Source of the DNA: JAZKBN01 sp040388605
GTDB taxonomy: Bacteria > Bacteroidota > Bacteroidia > Cytophagales > Flexibacteraceae
Direction of reading: 5' to 3'
NCBI GenBank assembly: GCA_040388605.1
Contig: JAZKBN010000003.1
Span: forward strand, 20,023 to 84,022
Length of the DNA stretch: 64,000 nucleotides
Part shown: positions 55,307-64,000 of the stretch, in pieces
Numbering within the stretch: the stretch's first letter is position 1
Layout: every line of letters starts with the position of its first letter
Program-made: the position numbers and the translations under genes
The notes under the pieces: model-generated
What the model was told of the DNA's origin: nothing
Databases searched by the model: none
The model's input: the letters and a program-made list of their open reading frames with translations, nothing else

Positions 55307-57574
55307 ATGATGAAAGCAAAATTTACAGCACTGTTATTTTCCATTCTTTTATTATATATAAAAGCAAATGCCCAGTTACATATTTCAGGTATAGTTAAAT
55401 CTGCTGAAAATAAAGGAGCGGAAAACGTACTTCCCGGTGCCACAATTACCTGGCTTGGCACATTACAAGGTACAACAAGTGGTTCTGATGGTACCTTCAG
55501 CTTACCCAAAAACGCTTCTGTAAATTCACTCGTAATTTCCTTCATAGGTTTTATATCTGACACCATAATTGTTTCAGGCTCTTTTGTAAATGTGGTTTTA
55601 AAACCCACAACTACCGGTATAGCTGAAGTGTCGGTAGATGAGCGCCGTTTAAGCACTATGCAAATGCTTAACGCCGTTACCAATACCACGATTATGCGCG
55701 AGGCAGAGCTTCAAAAGGCTGCCTGTTGTAACTTAAGCGAGAGCTTTGAAACCAACCCATCGGTTGATGTAAACTATGCCGATGCAGTTTCAGGCGCTAA
55801 GCAGATCCAAATGTTGGGCCTGTCAGGTATCTATACCCAGGTACAGCGTGAAAATGTGCCGGGTACCAGGGGCCTGGCCGCCAATTACGGACTAAGCTAT
55901 ACACCCGGCACCTGGATAGAGAGTATACAGGTTACAAAAGGCGTAGGTTCAGTTGTAAACGGATTTGAAAGCATTGCCGGCCAAATTAATGTGGAGCAGA
56001 AAAAGCCTGAAGGTAACGAAGCTGTATATGCCAACCTTTACATGAACCGGATGGGGAGAACGGAAGGCAACCTCAATTTAGCCCGTAAGATAAATTCAAA
56101 GCTCAGCACAGCCTTATACATGCACGCTGATTATTGGAAAAACAGTTTCGACAGGAACGGAGACGGATTTATGGATGTGCCTTTAACCCAAGGCATATCG
56201 GTTATGAACCGTTGGAAATATGAAGGCGATATTTATAAAATACAGGCAGGCATATCCTTCCTGAACGACAGCAGGATTGGCGGCCAAACCGGCTTTAATC
56301 CATTATATGACAGGGGTAAAACCGATAAATACGGTGTGGGAATAAATACCAATCGCTATGAGGCTTTTGCCAAAATTGGAAGGGTATATCCCGGGGATTT
56401 GTTTAAAAGCACAGGCCTTATTGTTTCAGTGGTCAGCCATAACCAGGATAGCTATTTTGGCCTGAGAGAATATAAAGCGCAGCAAAACAGCGCCTATGCC
56501 AATTTCATTTACCAAAATATTATTGGCACCTCCAATCATAAATTCAGAACCGGCATGAGCCTGCAGGCCGATGCCTATGATGAAACTTTATTTACTGCCA
56601 AAATTAAGCGAACCGAGGTGGTAACAGGCGGGTTTTATGAATACACTTACACTCCTAATGCTTCAATAACGGTTATGACCGGTATTCGGGCCGACTATAA
56701 TAATCTTTATGGGGCATATCTAACGCCGCGCATACATGCAAAATATGAAATAACGCCCACAACTTCGTTAAGAATCAGCGGAGGCAGGGGGCAGCGCACG
56801 GCTAATATATTTGCAGAAAACGCATCTGTTTTAGCAAGCGGAAGAGTAGTTTATACTGAAGGGAATAATAAAAACGGTGCTTACCACCTTGACCAGGAAA
56901 TTGCCTGGAATTATGGAATGAGCCTGACACAGGACTTTGAAATGTTCGGCAATAACGGAACCATAGTATTAGATGCTTACCGAACTGATTTCCAAAACCA
57001 GGTTATTCCTGATATGGAGAATGCCGGGTATTTAAGGTTCTATAACCTCAAGGGAGCTTCATACAGCAACAGTCTTCAGGCTGAAATAAACTACAGGCCA
57101 ATTCGGCGTTTTGACATCCGCCTGGCATATCGCCTTTTCGATGTTTATACTGATTATATTTCAGCGCCTTCTTCATTCCAATCTTATGGCAGGCTTTCAA
57201 GGCCTTACGTTGCAAAAAACAGGGCGTTTTTAAACCTTGCGTATGAAACACGAAGCAAGTGGAAATTCGATTATACAGTACAGTATATAGGTAGGAAAAG
57301 GCTCCCCGGAACATTAAGCAATTCCGAGTTATACAGGATGCCTGAATACTCCCCTTCCTACCTGCAAATGAATGCACAGGTTACTAAAAGCTTTTTGTTT
57401 GGCTTAGATGTTTATATCGGGGTTGAAAACCTAACAGATTTTCGGCAAACAACCTTATTTATAGACCCTCAGAATCCCTTTTCCAACAGGTTCGACGGTT
57501 CATTTATATGGGGCCCAATTGTAGGCAGAATGAGCTATATTGGCTTAAGGTATAAATTGGCCGGTAACAGCTGA
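55307..57574 (+). CDS. TonB-dependent receptor with CarboxypepD_reg-like domain
   Basis: The 755-residue outer-membrane protein has a signal peptide (MKAKFTALLFSILLLYIKANA), a CarboxypepD_reg-like domain (ISGIVKSAENKG ... TTSGSDGTFSLPKN), then a plug starting AACCNLSESFETNPSVDV with LGLSGIYTQVQREN and GFESIAGQINVE, and a beta barrel ending in RYKLAG. ATG at 55307 or 55310 gives a normal signal peptide; the TTG at 55295 is less likely. The paired cysteines in AACCNLSE at the plug are distinctive of a group of receptors; a metal role is sometimes proposed but is not shown here. It stands alone, with an araC gene following. Confidence 0.85.
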   Translation: MMKAKFTALLFSILLLYIKANAQLHISGIVKSAENKGAENVLPGATITWLGTLQGTTSGSDGTFSLPKNASVNSLVISFIGFISDTIIVSGSFVNVVLKPTTTGIAEVSVDERRLSTMQMLNAVTNTTIMREAELQKAACCNLSESFETNPSVDVNYADAVSGAKQIQMLGLSGIYTQVQRENVPGTRGLAANYGLSYTPGTWIESIQVTKGVGSVVNGFESIAGQINVEQKKPEGNEAVYANLYMNRMGRTEGNLNLARKINSKLSTALYMHADYWKNSFDRNGDGFMDVPLTQGISVMNRWKYEGDIYKIQAGISFLNDSRIGGQTGFNPLYDRGKTDKYGVGINTNRYEAFAKIGRVYPGDLFKSTGLIVSVVSHNQDSYFGLREYKAQQNSAYANFIYQNIIGTSNHKFRTGMSLQADAYDETLFTAKIKRTEVVTGGFYEYTYTPNASITVMTGIRADYNNLYGAYLTPRIHAKYEITPTTSLRISGGRGQRTANIFAENASVLASGRVVYTEGNNKNGAYHLDQEIAWNYGMSLTQDFEMFGNNGTIVLDAYRTDFQNQVIPDMENAGYLRFYNLKGASYSNSLQAEINYRPIRRFDIRLAYRLFDVYTDYISAPSSFQSYGRLSRPYVAKNRAFLNLAYETRSKWKFDYTVQYIGRKRLPGTLSNSELYRMPEYSPSYLQMNAQVTKSFLFGLDVYIGVENLTDFRQTTLFIDPQNPFSNRFDGSFIWGPIVGRMSYIGLRYKLAGNS

Positions 57575-57758
57575 TACCGAAATAGGGAAGCCTGGGTAAT
57601 TTGGTAAATTTCCCCTTGATTAAGATTTGTAAACAAAATATTGTTATTTGTGTTTTAATTACGCGGGGCCATTCATGCTCCTTTTTATTCCGAGATACTT
57701 CCGATTACATTTTGATATAAAAACCGGCTTACCCTGAATGTAAGGGGCAAGCAGGCTA

Positions 57759-57775
57759 TTTGATTTGCATAATTT
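57759..57775. repeat. 17-bp repeat upstream of the araC gene
   Basis: TTTGATTTGCATAATTT is exactly the same as the sequence at 58847-58863. It lies 10 bases before the preferred araC ATG at 57786, so it is a candidate regulator binding site. Confidence 0.6.
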
Positions 57776-57785
57776 AACTCTATAC

Positions 57786-58703
57786 ATGGAACTTATACAC
57801 ACCACCGAACCGGAAATACTATTCACCGAACCCACAGAAATACAAACCATAGCATCTCTCGCACCTGAGATACCAATCAGCAGCAACCCTTTCAGGTTTA
57901 ATGTTTACCGAAGGGGTGAATATTGCAGAACGGTAAACCCAAGTCCGCGACGAGACTTCTATAAGATTTCGCTCATGATTGGCGAAGGGAAATTGCATTT
58001 CCCTGACCATAGCGTGGTTATAGACAGGAATGCCCTGATTGTTTACAACCCTGCATTACCCTATTCATTTGAGCATGTATCGGCTGTTCAGTCCGGCTAT
58101 TTTTGCCTGTTTAATGAACACTTTATAAAAGAAAACGCTGAGTATGACGGTATTGCAGAATCTCCGCTGCTGAAACTTGGCGGCAGCCCGGTTTATTTCC
58201 TGAACAATGCGCAAACAGCATTCATCAATTCCATTTTTGTAAAAATGACGGAAGAAATGGAAACAAACTACGAGCATAAATATGCCATTCTGCGAAGCTG
58301 CGTAAACCTGATCCTGCACGAAGCGTTAAAAATTCCGCAGGCGGAAACTTCAATTAAATACCTGAATGCTTCCTCGCGTATTGCTGCCATGTTTAATGCC
58401 CTGCTTGAGCGCCAATTCCCCGTAGACAGTACAGAGCATAGCCTGAAACTTAAAACGCCCAACGATTTTGCCCAACGCTTATCTGTTCATGTTAACCACC
58501 TGAACAGGGCCATTAAAGATACCACCGGTAAAAACACTTCTCAGCTTATAGCCGACAGAGTTGCCACTGAAGCCAAAGCCCTGCTTAAGCATACCGACAG
58601 CAATATTTCTGAAATCGCTTACAGCCTGGGGTTTGAGCACCCCTCAAATTTCAATATTTTCTTCCGGAAACAAACCGGCCTTACTCCTAAAGACTTCAGA
58701 TGA
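57786..58703 (+). CDS. AraC-family transcriptional regulator
   Basis: The 305-residue protein has a cupin-like N-terminal ligand domain (KISLMIGEGKLHFPDHSVVIDRNALIVYNP) and the C-terminal double HTH of AraC/XylS regulators: DFAQRLSVHVNHLNRAIKDTTGKN, then ISEIAYSLGFEHPSNFNIFFRKQTGLTPKDFR, the strongest AraC signature. I choose the ATG at 57786 over the TTG at 57765, which overlaps the 17-bp repeat. Its neighbours are a TonB receptor upstream and the efflux operon downstream; it probably controls the efflux operon, as the same 17-bp sequence lies upstream of both. Confidence 0.9.
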   Translation: MELIHTTEPEILFTEPTEIQTIASLAPEIPISSNPFRFNVYRRGEYCRTVNPSPRRDFYKISLMIGEGKLHFPDHSVVIDRNALIVYNPALPYSFEHVSAVQSGYFCLFNEHFIKENAEYDGIAESPLLKLGGSPVYFLNNAQTAFINSIFVKMTEEMETNYEHKYAILRSCVNLILHEALKIPQAETSIKYLNASSRIAAMFNALLERQFPVDSTEHSLKLKTPNDFAQRLSVHVNHLNRAIKDTTGKNTSQLIADRVATEAKALLKHTDSNISEIAYSLGFEHPSNFNIFFRKQTGLTPKDFR

Positions 58704-58719
58704 AAGCCGAATACTAAGC

Positions 58720-58757
58720 AAAAGCCCCTGCTGCTGTTTCAACCGGCGGGGGCTTTT
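58720..58757 (+). terminator. Terminator after the araC gene
   Basis: AAAAGCCCC (58720-58728) pairs with GGGGCTTTT (58749-58757), and a T6 tract follows shortly after. Confidence 0.7.
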
Positions 58758-58846
58758 ACAATTTTTTGAACTCAGGGTATCTGTTAATTTTTTCAATGTA
58801 TAGTAACATCAAGGCTATTTATGGCCATTGTTTTTTTATTACATTG

Positions 58847-58863
58847 TTTGATTTGCATAATTT
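58847..58863. repeat. 17-bp repeat upstream of the efflux operon
   Basis: TTTGATTTGCATAATTT is identical to 57759-57775. It ends 49 bases before the -7 element at 58913, a usual distance for an upstream activator site. Confidence 0.6.
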
Positions 58864-58912
58864 TCTGTTTGATGCCAATAATATAGCCCTGCAAATACAC
58901 CGTACCTTTGTA

Positions 58913-58920
58913 AAGAAGAA
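58913..58920 (+). promoter_or_regulatory. Candidate -7 element of the efflux operon
   Basis: TACCTTTG matches TAnnTTTG and is 24 bases before the ATG at 58945. There is no TTG at the -33 position, which is consistent with dependence on an activator. Confidence 0.45.
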
Positions 58921-58944
58921 ATTCAGTTAAGCTATTCAAGATTA

Positions 58945-60378
58945 ATGGAAATTAAAGAGCCTGTAAGGGCAAACTTAAACCCGGTAAAAAAAGCTTCAAT
59001 AATTGTTTGTTTAATTTTTGTGTCGGGAATGGGCAGGCCTGCGAAGGCCCAGTTTTTGCCCCTGCGCGATGCAATAAGAACCGCAACAGAAAACTACGGG
59101 TACGTTAAAGCAAAGGCAAACTATGCCAAAGCAACCGAATCTTTAGCGGAACAGACAAGAAGGGAATACCTGCCAAACCTATCCTTATCTGCCCAGCAGG
59201 ATTACGGGACTGTAAACGGGCAAAATGGGCCGCTTTATGGCTATGGGGGGCTTGGCGTTGCTTCGTCGGGTTTGCCGCTTGCGCAGCAGAACTGGAATTC
59301 GGCATTCGGGGCCTTGTATTTGGCCAACGTCAGCTGGGATTTTTTTGCCTTCGGGCGCATGAAAAATAAAATTAAGGCAGCTGAAAAATCTGCAGTAAGA
59401 GATGAGCTTGATTATGAGCAGGAGCTTTTCCAGCACAAGGTACGTGTTGCAGGCACCTATTTAAACCTGCTCGCTGCCCAAAGGCTTTTGCAAACCGCCG
59501 AGAAAAACCTTTCAAGATCAGAAGCACTGCTTACAGTAGTTAGTGCGCGGTCGAAAACCGGCCTTGCTCCGGGTGTTGATTCCACTCTAGCGCTTGCCGA
59601 AATTGCAGGAGCCCGCATTGCACTTACCAATGCACGGAGCAATGCACAGGACCAAGCCAATCTTTTGACCCGTTACATAGGCATTCCGTCTGCGGAATTT
59701 ACCGCCGATACCACTTTTGCAAGCCGCCTGCCGCCTGTAACGGCTGATAAAAAGGCATTTGAAGTAAGGCCGGAAATTCATCCGCAACTGCGCTTCCAAC
59801 GCAGCAGGGCAGAACAGAGCCAGGCGCAAAGCGGCTACATACGCACATTGGCTTACCCTACCTTTTCGCTTTTCAGCGTTTTTCAGACCAGGGGTTCAGG
59901 CTTTAAGGCAAATTATGCCCTTGACCAGCATGCATTTAACCATAGCTACGCAGATGGCGTAAATCCGGTTCGCAGCAATTACCTGCTTGGCGTAGGTACT
60001 ACCTGGAACCTGACAAGCATTTTACGAACATCTCCGCAGGCGGCTTCACAGAGCTTCATAACCAAGGGCATTAATGATGAATATACCCAAACAGACCTTA
60101 ACCTGAAATCGCAGCTTTTATTGGCCAATCAAAAAATGGACAATGCAATAAGCAATTATCGCAATTCAGGCATTCAGCTGAAAGCAGCTACCGAGGCATA
60201 TAACCAAAAAATGGTACTGTATCGCTCAGGCCTCAGTAACATAACCGACCTTACCCAGGCCCGTTATATTTTAAACCGTGCCGAAAGCGACAGGAGTATA
60301 GCTGTTACAAACGTTTGGCAGGCCCTGCTTTTACAGGCTGCCTCCGCAGGCGATTTCAGCCTGTTTATGAATGAATAA
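58945..60378 (+). CDS. TolC-family outer-membrane efflux protein
   Basis: The 477-residue protein has a signal-like N-terminus (IIVCLIFVSGMGRPAKAQ) and two repeated helical/barrel halves with OEP features: LRDAIRTATENYGYVKAKANYAKATES, SAQQDY strands, the long helix LDYEQELFQHKVRVAGTYLNLLAAQRLLQTAEKN, and a second half ending ITDLTQARYILNRAESDRSIAVTNVWQALLLQAASAG. It makes the outer-membrane duct of a tripartite pump with the RND permease (43 bases downstream) and the adaptor gene. The N-terminal tail before the hydrophobic segment is longer than usual. Confidence 0.88.
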   Translation: MEIKEPVRANLNPVKKASIIVCLIFVSGMGRPAKAQFLPLRDAIRTATENYGYVKAKANYAKATESLAEQTRREYLPNLSLSAQQDYGTVNGQNGPLYGYGGLGVASSGLPLAQQNWNSAFGALYLANVSWDFFAFGRMKNKIKAAEKSAVRDELDYEQELFQHKVRVAGTYLNLLAAQRLLQTAEKNLSRSEALLTVVSARSKTGLAPGVDSTLALAEIAGARIALTNARSNAQDQANLLTRYIGIPSAEFTADTTFASRLPPVTADKKAFEVRPEIHPQLRFQRSRAEQSQAQSGYIRTLAYPTFSLFSVFQTRGSGFKANYALDQHAFNHSYADGVNPVRSNYLLGVGTTWNLTSILRTSPQAASQSFITKGINDEYTQTDLNLKSQLLLANQKMDNAISNYRNSGIQLKAATEAYNQKMVLYRSGLSNITDLTQARYILNRAESDRSIAVTNVWQALLLQAASAGDFSLFMNE

Positions 60379-60421
60379 TAAACCCCGAAACAATAAAACC
60401 ATTATATAAAACCAACCTGAA

Positions 60422-63400
60422 ATGGGACTGATTAAAATGGCCCTTAACCGGCCTATTGCCATACTTGTGTTGGTTGCAGGCATGTTCTTTTTCGGAATAA
60501 ATGCTGCGCGTACCATCAAGGTAGATATTTTCCCAAAGCTTGATTTACCGGTTATATATGTATCGCACCCTTACGGGGGCTATACACCGGCCCAAATGGA
60601 AGCTTTTTTTACCAAGCCTTATGTGAACGTTTTGCTGTTCGTAAACGGCGTTAAGAGTTTCGAAACACAAAACGTGCAGGGGCTCATGCTCATGAAGCTT
60701 ACCTTTTATGAAGGTACAAACATGGCCCAGGCCGCTGCTGAGGTAACTGCATTCTGCAACCGTATTCAATCGGTTTTCCCGCCGGGCGCTACCCCGCCGT
60801 TCATTATTCGTTTCGACGCTTCTACCCTGCCGGTTGGCCAATTGGTACTCAGCAGCCCCAAACGCACCAGCGCTGAATTGCTTGATATGGCATCGTCTTA
60901 CATCAGGCCGTCTTTTACATCCATCCCCGGTCTTGTTTCTCCCCCGCCCTTTGGCGGCAGCGTTCGCGGAATTATCATTAAAGCTGATCCTGAACTGCTT
61001 CGGGCTCATAACCTGACCCCTGATCAGCTGGTTGAATTAATCAGGGCTAACAACCAGGCCACGCCTTCAGGTAACGTGCGTATAGGTAACCAAAATTATT
61101 TGACACCTATAAATACCCTGATTAAAAATGTAAAAGACTTCGAAAACCTGCCGCTGGTAAAAGGCCAGGTAAGTAACCTTTACCTGCGCGATGTGGCTAC
61201 CGTTGAAGACGGCGCCGATGCACCGGTTGGTTATGCGCTTGTAAATGGTCGTCGCTCGGTTTACCTGAACGCTGCAAAATCAGCCGATGCAAGTACATGG
61301 GAGGTGGTTCAAAACCTGAAAGCTGCCATACCACGCCTTAAAAGCCTGTTGCCGGAAGATGTGGAGCTTTCTTACGAGTTCGACCAATCTGCTTATGTTA
61401 TAAATGCAGTTGAAAGTCTTTTAAGCGAAGGTATAATAGGCGCGATTCTCACCGGCCTGATGGTTTTGCTCTTTCTTGGCGATGTAAGGGGTGCGCTGAT
61501 AGTAATTCTAACCATACCGGCATCGCTCATTAGTTCTGTTTTGTTCCTGAATATGATGGGGCAAACCATAAATATAATGACGCTCAGCGGCCTTGCCCTT
61601 GCAATTGGTATTTTAGTAGATGAGAGCACGGTAACTATAGAGAACATTCACAGGCATCTTGAAATGGGCAAGCCCAAAGCGCTCGCTATTTGGCATGCCT
61701 GTCGCGAAATTGCTTTCCCTAAATTGCTGATCCTGCTGTGTATCCTGGCAGTTTTTGCGCCTGCGTTTACAATGAAAGGTATACCGGGTTCATTGTTCCT
61801 GCCGTTGGCTTTGTCTATTGGCTTCAGCATGGTTATCAGCTTCCTGCTGTCTCAAACTTTTGTGCCGGTTATGGCTAACTGGTTAATGAAAGAGCATAAG
61901 CACAAGCCCCTTGAACCTAATGCAGAACCCGTAAAAGCAAAAGGATTCGAAAAATTCAGGCTTAGATACAGGGCCTTTATTGCCGGTATAATGCCATACC
62001 GAAAGGTAATTGTATTGGCATACCTGGTGATTATCGGCGGCTCTGCCGTATTCATGCTAAGCCGCATTGGGAAAGATGTTTTACCTAAGGTAAACGGCAA
62101 ACAATTCCAGGTTCGTTTACGAGCGCCTGATGGTACAAGGATTGAACGCACAGAAGAAAAGGTACTTAGCGCAATCAGCAGCCTTGAAAAGATTGTAGGT
62201 AAAAAAAATATAGATGTAACATCTTCGGTTGTGGGTATGCACCCATCTTTATTTTCTATAAGCCCGCTGTATATGTTTATGGCAGGGCCCCACGAAGCGG
62301 TATTGCAGGTAAGCTTAGCGCCGGAATTCGATACCAACCTGGAAGATCTGAAAGAAAACATCAGGGTTGAGCTTCATAAAACCATGCCCGAGGTTGAATT
62401 GTCTTTTGAACCCATAGAGCTAACCGATAAAATTCTAAGCCAGGGTTCACCTACGCCTATTGAAGTGCGTTTTGTGGGGCGAAGCAAACCCACAAACGAA
62501 AAATACGCTAAGAAGCTGGTAGCTAAGCTGAAAGAAATTCCTTTCCTGCGCGATGTTCAGATTGGCTCATCCATACGATACCCGGTTCTTAAAATTGATA
62601 TCGACAGGGTGCGCGCTGCCCAGCTGGGGCTTGATGTAAATGAAATTTCAAGGGTTTTAACCGCTTCAACTTCATCATCGCGCTATACCGAGAAGAACTT
62701 TTGGATTGAGGATAAATCAGGTTTCAGCTTCGCGGTACAGGTTCAGCTGCCCGAAAACCGTATGAACTCTGTTAACGAATTGCTTGAAATACCCTTGATG
62801 CGTAACGCCACACGCCCGGTTTTAGGAGATGTTGCCACCATAAGCACCGATACCACTTATGGCCAAAACGATAACTACGGCGCCTTGCCTGCATTATCTG
62901 TTACTGCAAATATTCATAAGACAGATCTTGGCAAAGCTAACGACGCCGTTCGGGCTGCAATTGCATCTTTGGGCGAATTGCCGCGTGGTTTGCGTGCCGA
63001 GCCCAAAGGCATGGTAATTACTCTAACCGAAACGCTTGACAGCCTACAAAACGGATTAATAGTAGCCATTGTGGTCATATTCCTGATGCTGGCCGCCAAT
63101 TTCCAATCGTTCAACGTATCGTTTACGGTATTGGTTACGGTACCGGCGGTTGTATTCGGTGCGCTTCTCATGCTCATATTAACCGGGTCTACGCTGAATT
63201 TGCAGTCTTATATGGGTATAATCATGTCGGTGGGTGTATCTATTGCCAACTCAGTTTTGCTGATTACATCTGCCGAGGAATTGCGGCTAAAAAGCTCAGA
63301 TGCCCAAGGCGCTGCCATTGAAGCTGCCGGAATCAGGATAAGGCCGATACTTATGACCGGGCTTGCTATGATTGCGGGTATGCTGCCAATGGCATCAGGA

Positions 63401-63622
63401 ATGGGCGAAGGCGGAGACCAGACATCTCCCTTAGGTCGCGCCGTTATTGGAGGCCTTTTGGCTTCTACATTCGCCACATTAATTATTCTCCCCCTTGTGT
63501 TCTCCTGGATTCGCAGCAAGGCATCAATTGCCTCCGTATCGCTTGATCCTGAAAACGCAGAAAGTAAATATTACGTAACCAAAGAAATTGAATCAGGCTA
63601 TGAAAACAATGGAAATCACTGA
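60422..63622 (+). CDS. RND-family efflux permease
   Basis: The 1066-residue protein is a proton-driven inner-membrane RND pump of the AcrB/MdtB type with 12 predicted membrane helices. Visible marks are the N-terminal ALNRPIAILVLVAGMFFFGI, the periplasmic porter domains, and TM4 ALAIGILVDESTVTIENI. In TM4 the usual DD pair of drug-export RND pumps is DE here, and in TM10 the position that is lysine in AcrB seems to be Ala/Asn (GVSIANSVLLIT). Substrate cannot be inferred. The gene order TolC-RND-adaptor is the reverse of the usual adaptor-first order. Confidence 0.9.
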   Translation: MGLIKMALNRPIAILVLVAGMFFFGINAARTIKVDIFPKLDLPVIYVSHPYGGYTPAQMEAFFTKPYVNVLLFVNGVKSFETQNVQGLMLMKLTFYEGTNMAQAAAEVTAFCNRIQSVFPPGATPPFIIRFDASTLPVGQLVLSSPKRTSAELLDMASSYIRPSFTSIPGLVSPPPFGGSVRGIIIKADPELLRAHNLTPDQLVELIRANNQATPSGNVRIGNQNYLTPINTLIKNVKDFENLPLVKGQVSNLYLRDVATVEDGADAPVGYALVNGRRSVYLNAAKSADASTWEVVQNLKAAIPRLKSLLPEDVELSYEFDQSAYVINAVESLLSEGIIGAILTGLMVLLFLGDVRGALIVILTIPASLISSVLFLNMMGQTINIMTLSGLALAIGILVDESTVTIENIHRHLEMGKPKALAIWHACREIAFPKLLILLCILAVFAPAFTMKGIPGSLFLPLALSIGFSMVISFLLSQTFVPVMANWLMKEHKHKPLEPNAEPVKAKGFEKFRLRYRAFIAGIMPYRKVIVLAYLVIIGGSAVFMLSRIGKDVLPKVNGKQFQVRLRAPDGTRIERTEEKVLSAISSLEKIVGKKNIDVTSSVVGMHPSLFSISPLYMFMAGPHEAVLQVSLAPEFDTNLEDLKENIRVELHKTMPEVELSFEPIELTDKILSQGSPTPIEVRFVGRSKPTNEKYAKKLVAKLKEIPFLRDVQIGSSIRYPVLKIDIDRVRAAQLGLDVNEISRVLTASTSSSRYTEKNFWIEDKSGFSFAVQVQLPENRMNSVNELLEIPLMRNATRPVLGDVATISTDTTYGQNDNYGALPALSVTANIHKTDLGKANDAVRAAIASLGELPRGLRAEPKGMVITLTETLDSLQNGLIVAIVVIFLMLAANFQSFNVSFTVLVTVPAVVFGALLMLILTGSTLNLQSYMGIIMSVGVSIANSVLLITSAEELRLKSSDAQGAAIEAAGIRIRPILMTGLAMIAGMLPMASGMGEGGDQTSPLGRAVIGGLLASTFATLIILPLVFSWIRSKASIASVSLDPENAESKYYVTKEIESGYENNGNH

Positions 63623-64000
63623 AAATAAACGCTTTTACAGGTTTACCCTGTTGCATTTGGCCCTGTTGGCCCTTGTGTTGCTCTTTGCTGCCGTTTCCTG
63701 CACGCATTCAGATGCAAAAAAAGCAAATGAAGAAAAGACTGCCGCCCCCCTTATTCCTGCAGTTGAAGTTTTTACCATGCACAAAACCCGCATGACATCT
63801 GCATTAACTGTACCCGGTGAGCTGCTGGCCTTTCAGCAGGTAGATCTTTATGCCAAGGTAAACAGCTTTGTGCAAAAGCTGAACGCCGATGTGGGAACAG
63901 AAGTGCAGGCCGGACAGCTTTTGGCAACCCTTGAAGCCCCTGAACTGGGCGCGCAGCTTGCCGGTGCCGAAGCGCGCGTTCAGGCGCAGGAAGCATTGTA
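63600..64000 (+). CDS. RND efflux periplasmic adaptor lipoprotein (partial, runs off the end)
   Basis: The frame opens at ATG 63600 (or 63609), overlapping the RND stop by 23 bases (14 bases from 63609). The N-terminus has a membrane segment (LLHLALLALVLLFAA) and a lipobox-like VSC, so it is probably a lipoprotein. The first adaptor beta strands are visible: VPGELLAFQQVDLYAKVNSFV, then a biotinyl-lipoyl-type turn (GTEVQAGQLLATLEAPELGAQL) and the start of the helical hairpin. It should link the TolC and RND proteins. The sequence ends before the C-terminal domain. Confidence 0.88.
   Translation, partial: MKTMEITENKRFYRFTLLHLALLALVLLFAAVSCTHSDAKKANEEKTAAPLIPAVEVFTMHKTRMTSALTVPGELLAFQQVDLYAKVNSFVQKLNADVGTEVQAGQLLATLEAPELGAQLAGAEARVQAQEAL

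Noticed and set aside
1..64000. CRISPR arrays, rRNA/tRNA genes, IS elements or prophage
   Set aside because: No regular repeat-spacer pattern, transposase, integrase or structural RNA signature was seen on either strand.

Overview
The window looks like the chromosome of a free-living Bacteroidota species (Sphingobacteriales, Chitinophagales or Cytophagales type; the exact lineage cannot be told from sequence alone). Support comes from type IX secretion (T9SS) genes (PorU sortase, PorV), two predicted T9SS cargo proteins with C-terminal sorting domains, CarboxypepD_reg/TonB-type outer-membrane proteins, a stand-alone purS, a DUF3822-like gene, and repeated matches to the Bacteroidota promoter -7 element TAnnTTTG close upstream of genes. 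No rRNA, tRNA, IS element, prophage or CRISPR array was recognised.

Layout. 1-0.8 kb: tail of uronate isomerase plus KDPG aldolase (glucuronate breakdown). 0.9-9.1 kb (minus): DUF3822-like, prmA, a giant exported protein of unknown function, plsY. 9.3-15.7 kb (plus): pssA, purS, porU, porV. 15.8-18.2 kb (minus): a FadN-type beta-oxidation fusion. 18.4-19.7 kb: a SirB2-like/cytochrome c membrane protein and a small membrane protein, convergent. 19.9-24.6 kb (minus): a protein combining a protease-like domain, a TolB-like propeller and an outer-membrane barrel, and a DAO-type flavoenzyme. 24.8-27.8 kb: an outer-membrane barrel with glycine-rich tracts. 27.9-35.3 kb (minus): dxs and a 1693-residue GEVED/PKD repeat protein sent out by T9SS.

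35.9-43.7 kb (minus) is the most distinctive block: three TerD-family proteins, three vWA (TerY-like) proteins (one with a zinc-binding tail), a PP2C phosphatase with an Ig-like domain, and a protein kinase with a zinc ribbon. This matches the TerY-P (vWA, phosphatase, kinase) form of the tellurite/stress 'Ter' systems, without the usual terB, terC or biosynthetic genes in view.

44.1-48.0 kb: a GH3 beta-glucosidase with a PA14 insert and a GH-A clan glycosidase, probably working together on a beta-glucan or oligosaccharide. 48.2-51.5 kb: a secreted zinc metalloprotease, a T9SS cargo. 51.7-54.9 kb: an ArsR-type repressor with a clear self-operator, followed by a small membrane protein, an AlkD-like HEAT protein and three SRPBCC/AHSA1 proteins. 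55.3-57.6 kb: a TonB-dependent receptor. 57.8-64.0 kb: an AraC regulator and a TolC-RND-adaptor efflux operon; the same 17-bp sequence lies upstream of both the regulator and the operon. Convergent units are separated by strong bidirectional hairpin terminators.

Two genes (plsY and the propeller/barrel protein) have 5' ends where the expected start or signal peptide is out of frame by one base, which suggests small indels in the sequence or real frameshifts.
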